Made by a program: the position numbers and the translations under genes
NCBI RefSeq assembly: GCF_019212185.1
Contig: NZ_CP078138.1
Span: 4,694,501-4,758,500, forward strand
Length of the DNA: 64,000 nt
Direction: 5' to 3'
Origin: Pseudomonas fluorescens
GTDB taxonomy: Bacteria; Pseudomonadota; Gammaproteobacteria; Pseudomonadales; Pseudomonadaceae
The notes under the pieces: generated by a model
What the model was told of the DNA's origin: nothing
What the model saw: the letters and a program-made list of their open reading frames with translations, nothing else
The model's database searches: none
Shown here: in pieces, positions 28,411 through 36,840 of the stretch
Layout of the letters: each line of letters starts with the position of its first letter
How positions within the stretch are numbered: position 1 is the first letter of the stretch

Positions 28411-29276
28411 TGCTGACTTTTACCCTGGGCACGTTCGCCATCGCGCTCAATCACTTGCTGTTGATCAGTGCCCTGGCATTGGCGACTTTTGTCGGTTGGC
28501 GAGTGGCCAAACGTGGCGGTGAAAATCCCGAGTCGGTGCTGTTCGGTTTGTTCCTGCTGGGCTTGCTCGCCGCCCGCGTCGGCTTTGTGATTGCCTATTG
28601 GGCTCACTACCACGGTGATCCGTGGCAGATCATCGACCTGCGTGACGGCGGCTTCCTGGTCTGGCCCGGGGTCATTGTCCTGTTGCTGGCGACCGTCCTG
28701 TGGGGCTGGCGCCGCGTGGGCCTGCGCAAGCCTTTGGGTTATGGGGTCGGCACTGGTCTGATGTTCTGGCTGTTGGCGAGTCTGTCGCTGAACCTCTACG
28801 AACAGGGTACCCGATTGCCAGACATCACCTTGCGCAACGCCGCCGGGGAAACCGTGCAACTCACGGACTATCAGGGTGGCCCGCTGGTGATCAATCTCTG
28901 GGCGACCTGGTGTCCGCCGTGCCGCCGGGAGATGCCGGTGCTGGAAAACGCCCAGCAACAGCGCCCGGACCTGACCTTCCTGTTCGTCAATCAAGGCGAA
29001 AGCATGCAGAGCGTCAGCACCTTCCTCGCCACCCAGGGCCTGAGCCTGACCAATATCCTGTTCGATGGCGGTGGTCGCCTGGGCCAGGCCGTTGGCTCCA
29101 TGGCGCTGCCTACCACCCTTTTCTATAACGCCGAAGGTCGTCTGCTGGCCAGCCATCTCGGCGAACTCTCTGATGCCAGTCTGGCCCGGGCGCTGGAAAA
29201 CTTCGGCAGCCCCGACGCAGCCACTCAGCCCCATACAACAAGGAAATTGCCATGCCCCGCTTCCGCCACCTGCTGA
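28410..29276 (+). CDS. Membrane-anchored TlpA/DsbE-like thiol-disulfide oxidoreductase with Lgt-like N-terminus
   Basis: A 288-residue protein overlapping dsbD by one base. The first 130 residues form about four membrane helices; LLAARVGFVIAYWAHYHGDPWQIIDLRDGGFLVWPGV resembles part of prolipoprotein diacylglyceryl transferase (Lgt), but is too short to be a whole enzyme. The C-terminal half is a TlpA-like thioredoxin domain with WATWCPPCRREMPVLE. It likely reduces periplasmic disulfides with electrons from DsbD. Position equals PA2477. Its last 25 bases overlap dsbG. Confidence 0.85.
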   Translation: MLTFTLGTFAIALNHLLLISALALATFVGWRVAKRGGENPESVLFGLFLLGLLAARVGFVIAYWAHYHGDPWQIIDLRDGGFLVWPGVIVLLLATVLWGWRRVGLRKPLGYGVGTGLMFWLLASLSLNLYEQGTRLPDITLRNAAGETVQLTDYQGGPLVINLWATWCPPCRREMPVLENAQQQRPDLTFLFVNQGESMQSVSTFLATQGLSLTNILFDGGGRLGQAVGSMALPTTLFYNAEGRLLASHLGELSDASLARALENFGSPDAATQPHTTRKLPCPASATC

Positions 29277-30019
29277 CGTTGACCCTGGGCACCGCCCTGC
29301 TGCAGAGCCCTTTGTTGCAGGCTGAAGAGCTGCCCGAGGCGCTCCGCAAGATCGAGGCCAAGGGCGCGAAAATCATCGGCAGCTTCGATGCTCCGGACGG
29401 CTTGCGCGGGTATGCCGCGCAGTACCAGAATCGCGGCATGGCCCTTTACCTGACACCGGACGGCAAACACGTGTTGCTGGGCAACCTGTACGACGCCGAT
29501 GGCAAAGACTTGAGCGCCGAGCCTCTGCAGAAACTGGTCTATGCGCCGATGGCCAAGGAAGTCTGGGCGAAGATGGACGCCAGCCACTGGATCGCTGACG
29601 GCGACAAGAATGCGCCTCGCGTGGTGTACCTGTTCAGCGACCCTAACTGCCCCTACTGCACCATGTTCTGGGAACAGGCTCGGCCTTGGGTCAAGGCCGG
29701 CAAGGTGCAGCTGCGGCATATCATGGTCGGCATCATCCGCGAAGACAGCCCGGGCAAGTCCGCCGCACTGCTGGCCAGCAAGGACCCGGCGAAGGCTCTG
29801 GATGAACATGAAAAAGCCGGCAAGAAAAGCACGCTGAAAGCCTTGAAGAGCATCCCTGCCGACGTCCAGGCCAAGCTCGACGACAACATGCGCCTGATGG
29901 ACGAACTGGAACTGTCCGCCACCCCGGCGATTTTCTACATGGATGACAAGGGCGAGTTGCAACAGCAACAAGGCGCCCCGTCACCGGACAAACTGACGAA
30001 GATACTCGGGCCGAAGTGA
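29252..30019 (+). CDS. dsbG: DsbG, periplasmic disulfide isomerase/reductase
   Basis: A 255-residue protein with signal peptide ending near LLQAEEL, an N-terminal dimerisation domain, a linker helix and a DsbA-like thioredoxin domain with active site CPYC in FSDPNCPYCTMFW, and a cis-Pro segment SATPAIFY. DsbG repairs or protects single cysteines oxidised to sulfenic acid. ATG 29252 has AAGGAA upstream and lies inside the end of the TlpA-like gene, so translation is coupled. Last gene of the DsbR-controlled operon. Confidence 0.92.
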   Translation: MPRFRHLLTLTLGTALLQSPLLQAEELPEALRKIEAKGAKIIGSFDAPDGLRGYAAQYQNRGMALYLTPDGKHVLLGNLYDADGKDLSAEPLQKLVYAPMAKEVWAKMDASHWIADGDKNAPRVVYLFSDPNCPYCTMFWEQARPWVKAGKVQLRHIMVGIIREDSPGKSAALLASKDPAKALDEHEKAGKKSTLKALKSIPADVQAKLDDNMRLMDELELSATPAIFYMDDKGELQQQQGAPSPDKLTKILGPK

Positions 30020-30169
30020 GGCCGCGAAAAACACGTTGCCAATCGATGCAGACCCAGCATCGGGCACCGACTTACAGGAGCAGCCAATCGGTCCATGAAT
30101 AGCGACGGTCTGATCGATGTGCAATCGTTCGAAAACCCGTCCCAGGACAGAATCAATAACCATTCCTAA

Positions 30170-30198
30170 TTGACAATTATTATCATTAGTCATAGCTT
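30170..30198 (+). promoter_or_regulatory. pvdS promoter with overlapping Fur box
   Basis: A consensus -35 TTGACA (30170-30175) and TAGCTT (30193-30198) are 17 bp apart. The spacer reads ATTATTATCATTAG, most of a Fur box (hexamers NATWAT). Fur with Fe(II) would thus cover the promoter and stop pvdS when iron is ample. Start of pvdS is about 70 bases on. Confidence 0.7.
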
Positions 30199-30267
30199 GT
30201 CGCTGGATCGTAGGACGGTTCCGAAACGCTGGTCGTCCTACCAACTTTTTGCGACAAGGTGACTTCC

Positions 30268-30816
30268 ATGATGGAAAACGTTTCCCACGGCAGGTACGAC
30301 TCACCGCTACTGCAGGCATTTGTTGATAACCGGCCGGTACTGGTGAAAATCGCAGCGCGCATTACCGGTTGCCGTTCCCGTGCTGAAGACGTTGTGCAGG
30401 ACGCATTCTTTCGCTTGCAGTCGGCGCCACACATCACATCCTCGTTCAAGGCGCAGCTGAGCTATCTGTTCCAGATCGTACGCAACCTGGCGATCGACCA
30501 TTACCGCAAGCAGGCACTGGAGCAGAAGTACTCAGGGCCTGAAGAGGAAGGCTTGAATGTGGTCATCCACGGTGCGTCGCCGGAAATCTCGCACAGCAAC
30601 TTCCGCACCCTGGAAACGATCGCCGATGCCCTCGGCGAACTGCCGAGCCGCACCCGCTATGCCTTTGAGATGTACCGCCTGCACGGCGTGCCACAAAAGG
30701 ACATCGCCAGGGAACTGGGTGTCTCGCCGACTCTCGTCAACTTCATGATTCGCGATGCGCTGGTGCATTGCCGAGAAGTTTCCGACACCCGAGGCGCCAC
30801 CTTCGCCCGTTACTAG
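30268..30816 (+). CDS. pvdS: PvdS, iron-starvation ECF sigma factor for pyoverdine genes
   Basis: A 182-residue ECF sigma-70 factor. Region 2 (DSPLLQAFVDNRPVLVKIAARITGCRSRAEDVVQDAFFRLQS) and region 4 (RYAFEMYRLHGVPQKDIARELGVSPTLVNFMIRDALVHCREV) match PvdS very closely. It directs RNA polymerase to pyoverdine promoters under iron starvation and is held by the FpvR antisigma factor. ATG 30268 is chosen with AAGGTGA five bases upstream; an in-frame GTG at 30259 is unlikely. No other pyoverdine synthesis gene is next to it in this window; fpvG-F lies 7 kb away beyond the dsb locus. Confidence 0.93.
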   Translation: MMENVSHGRYDSPLLQAFVDNRPVLVKIAARITGCRSRAEDVVQDAFFRLQSAPHITSSFKAQLSYLFQIVRNLAIDHYRKQALEQKYSGPEEEGLNVVIHGASPEISHSNFRTLETIADALGELPSRTRYAFEMYRLHGVPQKDIARELGVSPTLVNFMIRDALVHCREVSDTRGATFARY

Positions 30817-30823
30817 TTCCATT

Positions 30824-31618
30824 TCAGCTCGGGGGCACGGCGACCAGGGCAATTTTGTACGGGTCGAAAATCTTCAGCATCTGGCCGTTGTCGCGCAATC
30901 CCTGGAGCATCCGCGCAAAAGCCGCCGCACTGATCGGCGCCTGTGGCCGCAACAAGGCGTAGTGGTGATAGATCTGGTCAATCCGTTCCGAGACCAGCAG
31001 TTTCGGCCCGACGCCGTCATTGCGCAGCAGGTAGTCGCTGAAGAACGAGCGGGTGACCAAGGCGATGTCGGCACGGCCACGCAGCACCATCAGCAGGTTG
31101 CTGTCATGGGAGTAGGTCAAGGTAGCGTTATGCTGACTGATCAGGTCGCGGGGGTCGGCATTGAACTGGGCGAAGGCGTAGTGATAGCCGTTGAACAGCG
31201 CCAGACGCTTGTCCTTCAGGTCATCGAAATAGCTCTGCTGGCGCTCTGGCAAGCGTTGCGAGACGAATACTTCCGCGTCTTCCAGGCCCATGTCGACGGC
31301 CGTGTAAGCTATCTCCTGCCAACCCCATTGCGGATTTTCGAAGATCGCCATGTCGATCCGCCCCTGCTGGAAGTCACCAAAGCGCCGCGGGATGGAGGTG
31401 GGGACCAGGACAAATTGATAGTCGCTTTGGAACTGGTTCAAGGCAACGATCAGTTGCGGCAACAAACCGATGTCGATGCCGTTTTCGGGGCGGATGGTGT
31501 AGGGCGGAAAATGGGCCGCACCGATACGCACCACCTGCGCGCCCCAGGTCGGCGCCACCAGCAGCGCGCAGAGCGCCACCAACACCACCCGAGAAGCCAT
31601 CCGAACTGGCGAATACAT
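30824..31618 (-). CDS. Periplasmic amino-acid-type substrate-binding protein
   Basis: A 264-residue SBP_bac_3-type protein with a signal peptide (ASRVVLVALCALLVAPTWGAQ) and a start VVRIGAAHFPPYTIRPENGIDIGLLPQLIVALNQ, the normal first lobe of this fold. There are no permease or ATPase genes nearby, so it is an orphan; such proteins in Pseudomonas may serve other transporters or signalling. It is convergent with pvdS (7 bases between stops). ATG 31618 is used; ATG 31600 is a slightly shorter alternative. Confidence 0.8.
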   Translation of the reverse strand: MYSPVRMASRVVLVALCALLVAPTWGAQVVRIGAAHFPPYTIRPENGIDIGLLPQLIVALNQFQSDYQFVLVPTSIPRRFGDFQQGRIDMAIFENPQWGWQEIAYTAVDMGLEDAEVFVSQRLPERQQSYFDDLKDKRLALFNGYHYAFAQFNADPRDLISQHNATLTYSHDSNLLMVLRGRADIALVTRSFFSDYLLRNDGVGPKLLVSERIDQIYHHYALLRPQAPISAAAFARMLQGLRDNGQMLKIFDPYKIALVAVPPS

Positions 31619-31720
31619 CGGTTTGAACCACCCTTGAAATGCACTTACTCGACTAAGTTAGGCGGTTACTCCGGCTTAGACAACGCAATGATGGCTATTT
31701 AATGCGTTTTGACTGAAATG

Positions 31721-32344
31721 TCATTGTTCCGCGAGCACCAGCAGCAACGCCTCATCGGCCAATTGATCGAGGCTCATGCTGCCATCGGGACGGAACCAGG
31801 TGATGGTCCAGGACAGCGCACCCGTCATGAAGCGTCGAGTAATGAACACGTCGCCGCGGATCAAGCCTGCCTCTTTCGCCTCACCCAGCACCTGCAACCA
31901 GATCTGCTCGTAGATATCGCGTAATGCCAGCACCTGAACCTGGCCCTCCTCGGACAGGGATCGCCACTCATAGACGAGTACCGCCATCGCCTCGCCGCTG
32001 CCGCCCATGATCGATTGCAGTTCGCAGCGAATCAGCGCCAACACTCGCTCACGCACGCTGCCGGCCTGGGCCAGCGAGGTGCGCATCAAGGCGGTGTTGT
32101 AGCGAATGGTTTCCTCCATCACCGCCCGCAGGATTTCATCCTTGCTTTTGAAGTGATGAAAAATGCTCCCGGACTGAATACCCACCGCGCTGGCCAGGTC
32201 GCGCACCGTGGTGCGTTCGTAGCCCTTGTTGCGAAAGAGGTGGGCGGCCATCTGCAGCAATTTGCCGCGCGCACTGTCGGGGTCGGTCAGTTGGCCGCTG
32301 TCGACCAGTTCACGCATTACCAGCAGGGCTTTTTGCTCGTCCAC
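31721..32344 (-). CDS. atuR: AtuR, TetR-family repressor of the atu operon
   Basis: A 207-residue regulator with helix-turn-helix RTTVRDLASAVGIQSGSIFHHFKSKDEIL at about residues 45-75. It is divergent from atuA and the gap holds two palindromic operators. In P. aeruginosa AtuR represses the acyclic terpene utilisation genes and lets go when a terpenoid (or its CoA ester) is present. The start is GTG 32344 with AGGAG seven bases upstream; an ATG four bases earlier is out of frame. Confidence 0.9.
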   Translation of the reverse strand: MDEQKALLVMRELVDSGQLTDPDSARGKLLQMAAHLFRNKGYERTTVRDLASAVGIQSGSIFHHFKSKDEILRAVMEETIRYNTALMRTSLAQAGSVRERVLALIRCELQSIMGGSGEAMAVLVYEWRSLSEEGQVQVLALRDIYEQIWLQVLGEAKEAGLIRGDVFITRRFMTGALSWTITWFRPDGSMSLDQLADEALLLVLAEQ

Positions 32345-32432
32345 CCATTCTCTCCTACAGTCGCTCGATCACCTGTGCGCACGCACCACGAACGCTGTGG
32401 GCTGCGCGGGCAATTTAAGCCCGACGCGGCAA

Positions 32433-32448
32433 CCAAGCAAGCGCTTGG
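32433..32448. promoter_or_regulatory. AtuR operator 1
   Basis: CCAAGCAAGCGCTTGG: arms CCAAGC and GCTTGG. It is the exact reverse complement of the second copy at 32476-32491. The tail TTGGGA may be the -35 of the atuA promoter (TTTACA, 17 bp later, as a weak -10). Confidence 0.85.
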
Positions 32449-32475
32449 GAAGAAGATCTGATCGGACTTTACAAA

Positions 32476-32491
32476 CCAAGCGCTTGCTTGG
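32476..32491. promoter_or_regulatory. AtuR operator 2
   Basis: CCAAGCGCTTGCTTGG, the exact reverse complement of operator 1, 43 bp centre to centre (four helical turns). It lies about 35 bases before the atuA start, where binding would block transcription. Confidence 0.85.
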
Positions 32492-32523
32492 TAGCCTCGA
32501 AGCACTTCCGTCGGAGGCTTGCC

Positions 32524-34314
32524 ATGAATAAAACCGTGCGTATCGGTTGTGCCAGTGCCTTTTGGGGCGACACCTCCACCGCCGCAGCCCAACTGGTTGA
32601 AGGCGTCGCCCTGGACTACCTGGTGTTCGACTACTTGGCAGAAATCACCCTGTCACTGCTGGCCGGGGCACGTATGAAAGATCCCCAGGCCGGCTACGCG
32701 AGTGACTTCGTCGAAGTCCTCGCGCCGCTGCTGCCGGCCATCGCCGAGCAACGAATTCGGGTGATCAGCAACGCCGGCGGAGTCAATCCACAGGCCTGCG
32801 CCGCCGCCCTGCAAACCGCCTGCGACAAGGCCGGACTGGCGCTGAAAATTGCCGTGCTGCTGGGCGACGACCTGCAGCCGCAATTCCCGCAACTGGCGGC
32901 CAGCGGGGTACGGGAGATGTTCAACGATGCGCCCTTGCCGGCATTCTGTGTGTCGACCAATGCCTACCTCGGCGCCCCGGGCATTGTCGAAGCGCTACGA
33001 CTGGGTGCGGACGTCGTCATCACCGGACGGGTGGTCGACAGCGCCGTGGTCAGCGCGGCCCTGGTGCATGAGTTCGGTTGGTCCTGGCAGGACTACGACA
33101 AACTGGCCCAGGCGGCATTGGCCGGGCACATCATCGAGTGCGGCGCACAGTGCACCGGCGGCAATTTCACCGATTGGCGCGAAGTGCCGGACTACGAGCA
33201 CATCGGCTTCCCGGTGGTCGAGGTGCAGGACGACGGCCAGTTCATCGTCAGCAAGGCGCCCGACACCGGCGGCTTGATCAGCCCGTTGAGCGTGGGCGAA
33301 CAACTGCTGTATGAGATCGGCAACCCACGGGCCTACCTGCTGCCGGATGTGATCTGCGATTTCAGCCAGGTGAAACTTCATCAGCAGGGCAAGGATCGGG
33401 TCCAGGTACACGGCGCCAAGGGCCTCGCACCGACCGCGCAATACAAAGTCAGTGCCACTTACCCGGACGGCTTTCGCTGCACCGCCAGTTGCCTGATCGC
33501 CGGCATCGACGCCGTCGCCAAGGCCCATCGAGTGAGCGAAGCGATCATCAATAAAACGTCGCAGATGTTCGAGCAGCGCGGCTGGGCGCCCTACACCGAG
33601 GTGAATATCGAACTGCTGGGCAGCGAAGCGACCTACGGCCCCCATGGCCAGCGCCAGGACAGCCGCGAAGTGGTGATCAAGCTCGCCGTGCGGCATCCGA
33701 GCAAACAGGCGCTGGTGCTGTTTTCCCGGGAGATCGCCCAAGCTGCCACCGGCATGGCGCCTGGCTTGACCGGCATCGTCGGTGGTCGCCCCACGGTCTA
33801 TCCACTAATCCGCCTGTTCTCCTTTCTCATCGACAAATCCGCCTGCACCCTGACCGTCGACCTGCAAGGCCATCGCCACCCCTGCGTCCTGCCCGCCCTT
33901 GATCATCTCGACAGCGCCGACCTGCCCTTGCCATTCATAACGCCCAAACCCCAGGGCCAGGCGGACGCCAGTGTGGCGCTGGTAAAACTGGCGGTGGCGC
34001 GATCCGGCGACAAGGGTAATCACAGCAATATCGGGGTCATGGCCCGCTCGCCCGATTACCTGCCATGGATCGCCGAGGCGCTGACTCCCGAGGTGGTCGT
34101 TGACTGGATGCGCCATGCGCTCGACCCGATCCACGGCCGGGTCGAGCGCTGGTATCTGCCAGGTAGCCATAGCCTGAATTTCCTGTTGGAAAACGCCCTT
34201 GGTGGCGGTGGCGTGGCGAGCCTGCGGATCGACCCACAGGGCAAGGCCTTTGCCCAGCAGTTGTTGGAAATCCAGATTCCGGTACCGCAACACATCGCTG
34301 ACCAAGTCAACTAG
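32524..34314 (+). CDS. atuA: AtuA, acyclic terpene utilisation protein (DUF1446)
   Basis: A 596-residue protein starting VRIGCASAFWGDTSTAAAQLVEG. The DUF1446 domain covers about the first 450 residues (YLVFDYLAEITLSLLAGARMKDPQAGYASDFV; ECGAQCTGGNFTDW), and an AtuA-like C-terminal domain (VALVKLAVARSGDKGNHSNIGVMAR) follows. It is needed for growth on citronellol in P. aeruginosa, but its reaction is not settled; a lyase or hydratase step in removal of an acetate unit has been proposed. ATG 32524 follows GGAGG. First gene of the operon. Confidence 0.93.
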   Translation: MNKTVRIGCASAFWGDTSTAAAQLVEGVALDYLVFDYLAEITLSLLAGARMKDPQAGYASDFVEVLAPLLPAIAEQRIRVISNAGGVNPQACAAALQTACDKAGLALKIAVLLGDDLQPQFPQLAASGVREMFNDAPLPAFCVSTNAYLGAPGIVEALRLGADVVITGRVVDSAVVSAALVHEFGWSWQDYDKLAQAALAGHIIECGAQCTGGNFTDWREVPDYEHIGFPVVEVQDDGQFIVSKAPDTGGLISPLSVGEQLLYEIGNPRAYLLPDVICDFSQVKLHQQGKDRVQVHGAKGLAPTAQYKVSATYPDGFRCTASCLIAGIDAVAKAHRVSEAIINKTSQMFEQRGWAPYTEVNIELLGSEATYGPHGQRQDSREVVIKLAVRHPSKQALVLFSREIAQAATGMAPGLTGIVGGRPTVYPLIRLFSFLIDKSACTLTVDLQGHRHPCVLPALDHLDSADLPLPFITPKPQGQADASVALVKLAVARSGDKGNHSNIGVMARSPDYLPWIAEALTPEVVVDWMRHALDPIHGRVERWYLPGSHSLNFLLENALGGGGVASLRIDPQGKAFAQQLLEIQIPVPQHIADQVN

Positions 34315-34326
34315 AGGGCTGTCGCC

Positions 34327-35196
34327 GTGGCATTTGATTCAATCTTCAAACCCGATCTGTTTGCCGGCCAGACCATTATCGTCACCGGTGGTGGCAGCGG
34401 CATCGGCCGCTGCACCGCGCACGAACTGGCGGCCCTCGGCGCCCACGTGGTGTTGGTGGGGCGCAAGCCGGAAAAGCTGCAAGCGGTGGCCATGGAAATC
34501 ATCGAGGACGGTGGTCAGGCCAGTTGGCACACCTGCGATATCCGTGAGGAAGACTCAGTCAGGCAACTGGTGAAAAAACTGATCGAAGATCACGGCTCGA
34601 TCCAGGGCCTGGTCAACAATGCCGGCGGCCAATACCCCGCGCCCCTGGCGTCGATCAACCAGAAAGGCTTTGAAACGGTGATGCGCACCAATCTGGTGGG
34701 CGGCTTCCTGATGGCCCGCGAAGTGTTCAACCAGTCGATGAGCAAAAGCGGCGGCGCCATCGTCAACATGCTCGCCGACATGTGGGGCGGCATGCCCGGC
34801 ATGGGCCACTCGGGCGCAGCGCGCTCGGGCATGGACAATTTCACCAAGACTGCTGCGTTCGAATGGGGCTATGCCGGGGTCCGGGTCAACGCCGTCGCCC
34901 CCGGCTGGATTGCCTCAAGCGGCATGGACACCTACGAAGGCGCGTTTAAGGCGGTGATCCCGACCCTGCGCGAACACGTGCCGCTCAAACGTATTGGCAC
35001 CGAATCGGAAGTCAGCGCGGCGATCGTCTTCCTGCTGAGTCCGGCCGCGTCGTTCATAAGCGGCAGCACATTGCGCATCGACGGCGCAGCGAGCCTGGGA
35101 AGCCGGGCGTGGCCGCTGCACAAAGCGCAGCACAGCGAGTCATTCAACGGTTTTCATCGCGCCTATCTGCCCGATGTGCTGAGGGATGGAGACTGA
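34327..35196 (+). CDS. atuB: AtuB, short-chain dehydrogenase of the atu operon
   Basis: A 289-residue SDR with TGGGSGIG at about residue 20, NNAGG near 97 and a C-terminal GSTLRIDGAASLG. The active-site region reads SGAARSGMDNF, with the usual Tyr apparently replaced (about residue 162) and Lys by Arg, as in the 2,4-dienoyl-CoA reductase-like (DECR) branch. It starts with GTG 34327, 12 bases after atuA. It is thought to oxidise or reduce a terpenoid intermediate; the step is not certain. Confidence 0.88.
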   Translation: MAFDSIFKPDLFAGQTIIVTGGGSGIGRCTAHELAALGAHVVLVGRKPEKLQAVAMEIIEDGGQASWHTCDIREEDSVRQLVKKLIEDHGSIQGLVNNAGGQYPAPLASINQKGFETVMRTNLVGGFLMAREVFNQSMSKSGGAIVNMLADMWGGMPGMGHSGAARSGMDNFTKTAAFEWGYAGVRVNAVAPGWIASSGMDTYEGAFKAVIPTLREHVPLKRIGTESEVSAAIVFLLSPAASFISGSTLRIDGAASLGSRAWPLHKAQHSESFNGFHRAYLPDVLRDGD

Positions 35197-35199
35197 TCG

Positions 35200-36816
35200 A
35201 TGCCGATACTCGAAACTCAACTCGACCCGCAAAGCCAAGCCTACGCAGAGAATCGCCAGGCGATGCTGGCGGGCATCGAGCAAATCCGCCAGTTGGAGCG
35301 CAAGCTGCTGGACAAGGCAGCCGAAGCCAAGCCCAAGTTCGACAAGCGCGGCCAATTGCTGCCACGCGAACGCCTGAACCTGTTGCTCGACCCGGGGGCA
35401 CCGTTCCTCGAACTGGCGAGCCTGGCCGGTTATAAATTGCATGACGACAAGGACGGCAGCCAGGCGGGCGGTGGCCTGATCGCCGGGATCGGTTACGTGT
35501 CCGGCGTGCGTGCGCTGGTGGTGGCCAACAACAGTGCGATCAAGGGCGGCACGATTTCCCCCAGCGGCCTGAAAAAATCCCTGCGCCTGCAACAGATCGC
35601 CATGGAGAACAAACTGCCGGTGATCACCTTGGCGGAAAGTGGCGGCGCCAACCTCAACTACGCCGCTGAGATTTTCGTCGAGGGTGCTCGCAGCTTTGCC
35701 AACCAGGCGCGGATGTCGGCCATGGGCTTGCCTCAGATTACCGTGGTCCACGGCTCAGCCACCGCCGGTGGTGCTTACCAGCCGGGGCTCTCGGATTACG
35801 TGGTGGTGGTGCGTGGCAAGGCCAAGCTGTTTCTCGCCGGCCCGCCGCTGCTCAAGGCGGCCACCGGCGAAATCGCCACCGACGAGGAATTGGGTGGCGC
35901 GCAGATGCACGCGCAAATCGCCGGCACCGCCGAGTACCTGGCCGAAAATGACGCCGATGGCATTCGCCTGGTGCGTGAGATTGTCGGTCTGCTGCCGTGG
36001 AACGCGCGCCTGCCAGTGGCCACGTCGTGCACCTGGGACGAGCCGCTGTACCCCATTGAAGAACTGCTGGGGCTGATTCCACAGGATCCGAAAAAGCCCT
36101 ACGACGTGCGCGAAATCATCGCGCGGATTGCCGACGGCTCGCAGTTCCTGGAATTCAAGGGCGAGTTCGACCAACAGACCCTTTGCGGCCATCTGAAAAT
36201 CCAGGGTCGGTCCTGCGGCTTCATCGGCAACAACGGCCCGATCACCCCGCAGGGCGCGAGCAAGGCCGCGCAGTTCATCCAGCTCTGCGACCAGAGCCAG
36301 ACCCCCTTATTGTTCTTCCACAACACCACCGGGTTCATGGTCGGCACCGAGTCGGAACAACAAGGGGTGATCAAGCACGGCTCCAAGCTGATTCAGGCGG
36401 TGGCCAACGCGCGGGTGGCAAAACTGACGATCGTGGTCGGCGGTTCTTACGGCGCTGGCAACTATGCAATGTGCGGCCGCGGCCTCGATCCGCGCTTCAT
36501 CTTTGCCTGGCCCAACAGCCGCACCGCTGTGATGGGTGGTGCCCAGGCCGGCAAGGTGCTACGCATCGTCACCGAGGCGCGGCAACTCAAGGAAGGCCTG
36601 GTGCCCGACCCCAAGGTGCTGGACATGCTCGAACAGGTCACTGCGCAGAAACTCGACAGCCAGTCCACCGCGCTCTACGGCAGCGCCAGCCTGTGGGACG
36701 ACGGGCTGATCGACCCACGGGACACCCGCACGCTGCTCGGTTACCTGCTGGATATTTGCCACGAAGCCGAGGTTCGGCCACTGCAACCCAACAGTTTCGG
36801 TGTCGCCCGGTTCTAG
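35200..36816 (+). CDS. atuC: AtuC, geranyl-CoA carboxylase beta subunit
   Basis: A 538-residue carboxyltransferase subunit. Both crotonase-like halves are present: GGGLIAGIGYVSGVRALVVANNSAIKGGTISP in the N-half and NNTTGFMVGTESEQQGVIKHGSKLIQAVANARVAKLTIVVGGSYGAGNYAMCGRG in the C-half. With AtuF it carboxylates cis-geranyl-CoA. It is very like LiuB (methylcrotonyl-CoA carboxylase); the atu order and absence of liu genes decide the name. Starts 4 bases after atuB. Confidence 0.9.
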   Translation: MPILETQLDPQSQAYAENRQAMLAGIEQIRQLERKLLDKAAEAKPKFDKRGQLLPRERLNLLLDPGAPFLELASLAGYKLHDDKDGSQAGGGLIAGIGYVSGVRALVVANNSAIKGGTISPSGLKKSLRLQQIAMENKLPVITLAESGGANLNYAAEIFVEGARSFANQARMSAMGLPQITVVHGSATAGGAYQPGLSDYVVVVRGKAKLFLAGPPLLKAATGEIATDEELGGAQMHAQIAGTAEYLAENDADGIRLVREIVGLLPWNARLPVATSCTWDEPLYPIEELLGLIPQDPKKPYDVREIIARIADGSQFLEFKGEFDQQTLCGHLKIQGRSCGFIGNNGPITPQGASKAAQFIQLCDQSQTPLLFFHNTTGFMVGTESEQQGVIKHGSKLIQAVANARVAKLTIVVGGSYGAGNYAMCGRGLDPRFIFAWPNSRTAVMGGAQAGKVLRIVTEARQLKEGLVPDPKVLDMLEQVTAQKLDSQSTALYGSASLWDDGLIDPRDTRTLLGYLLDICHEAEVRPLQPNSFGVARF

Positions 36817-36840
36817 GCCGGCCCAAGGAGAACAATAAAA

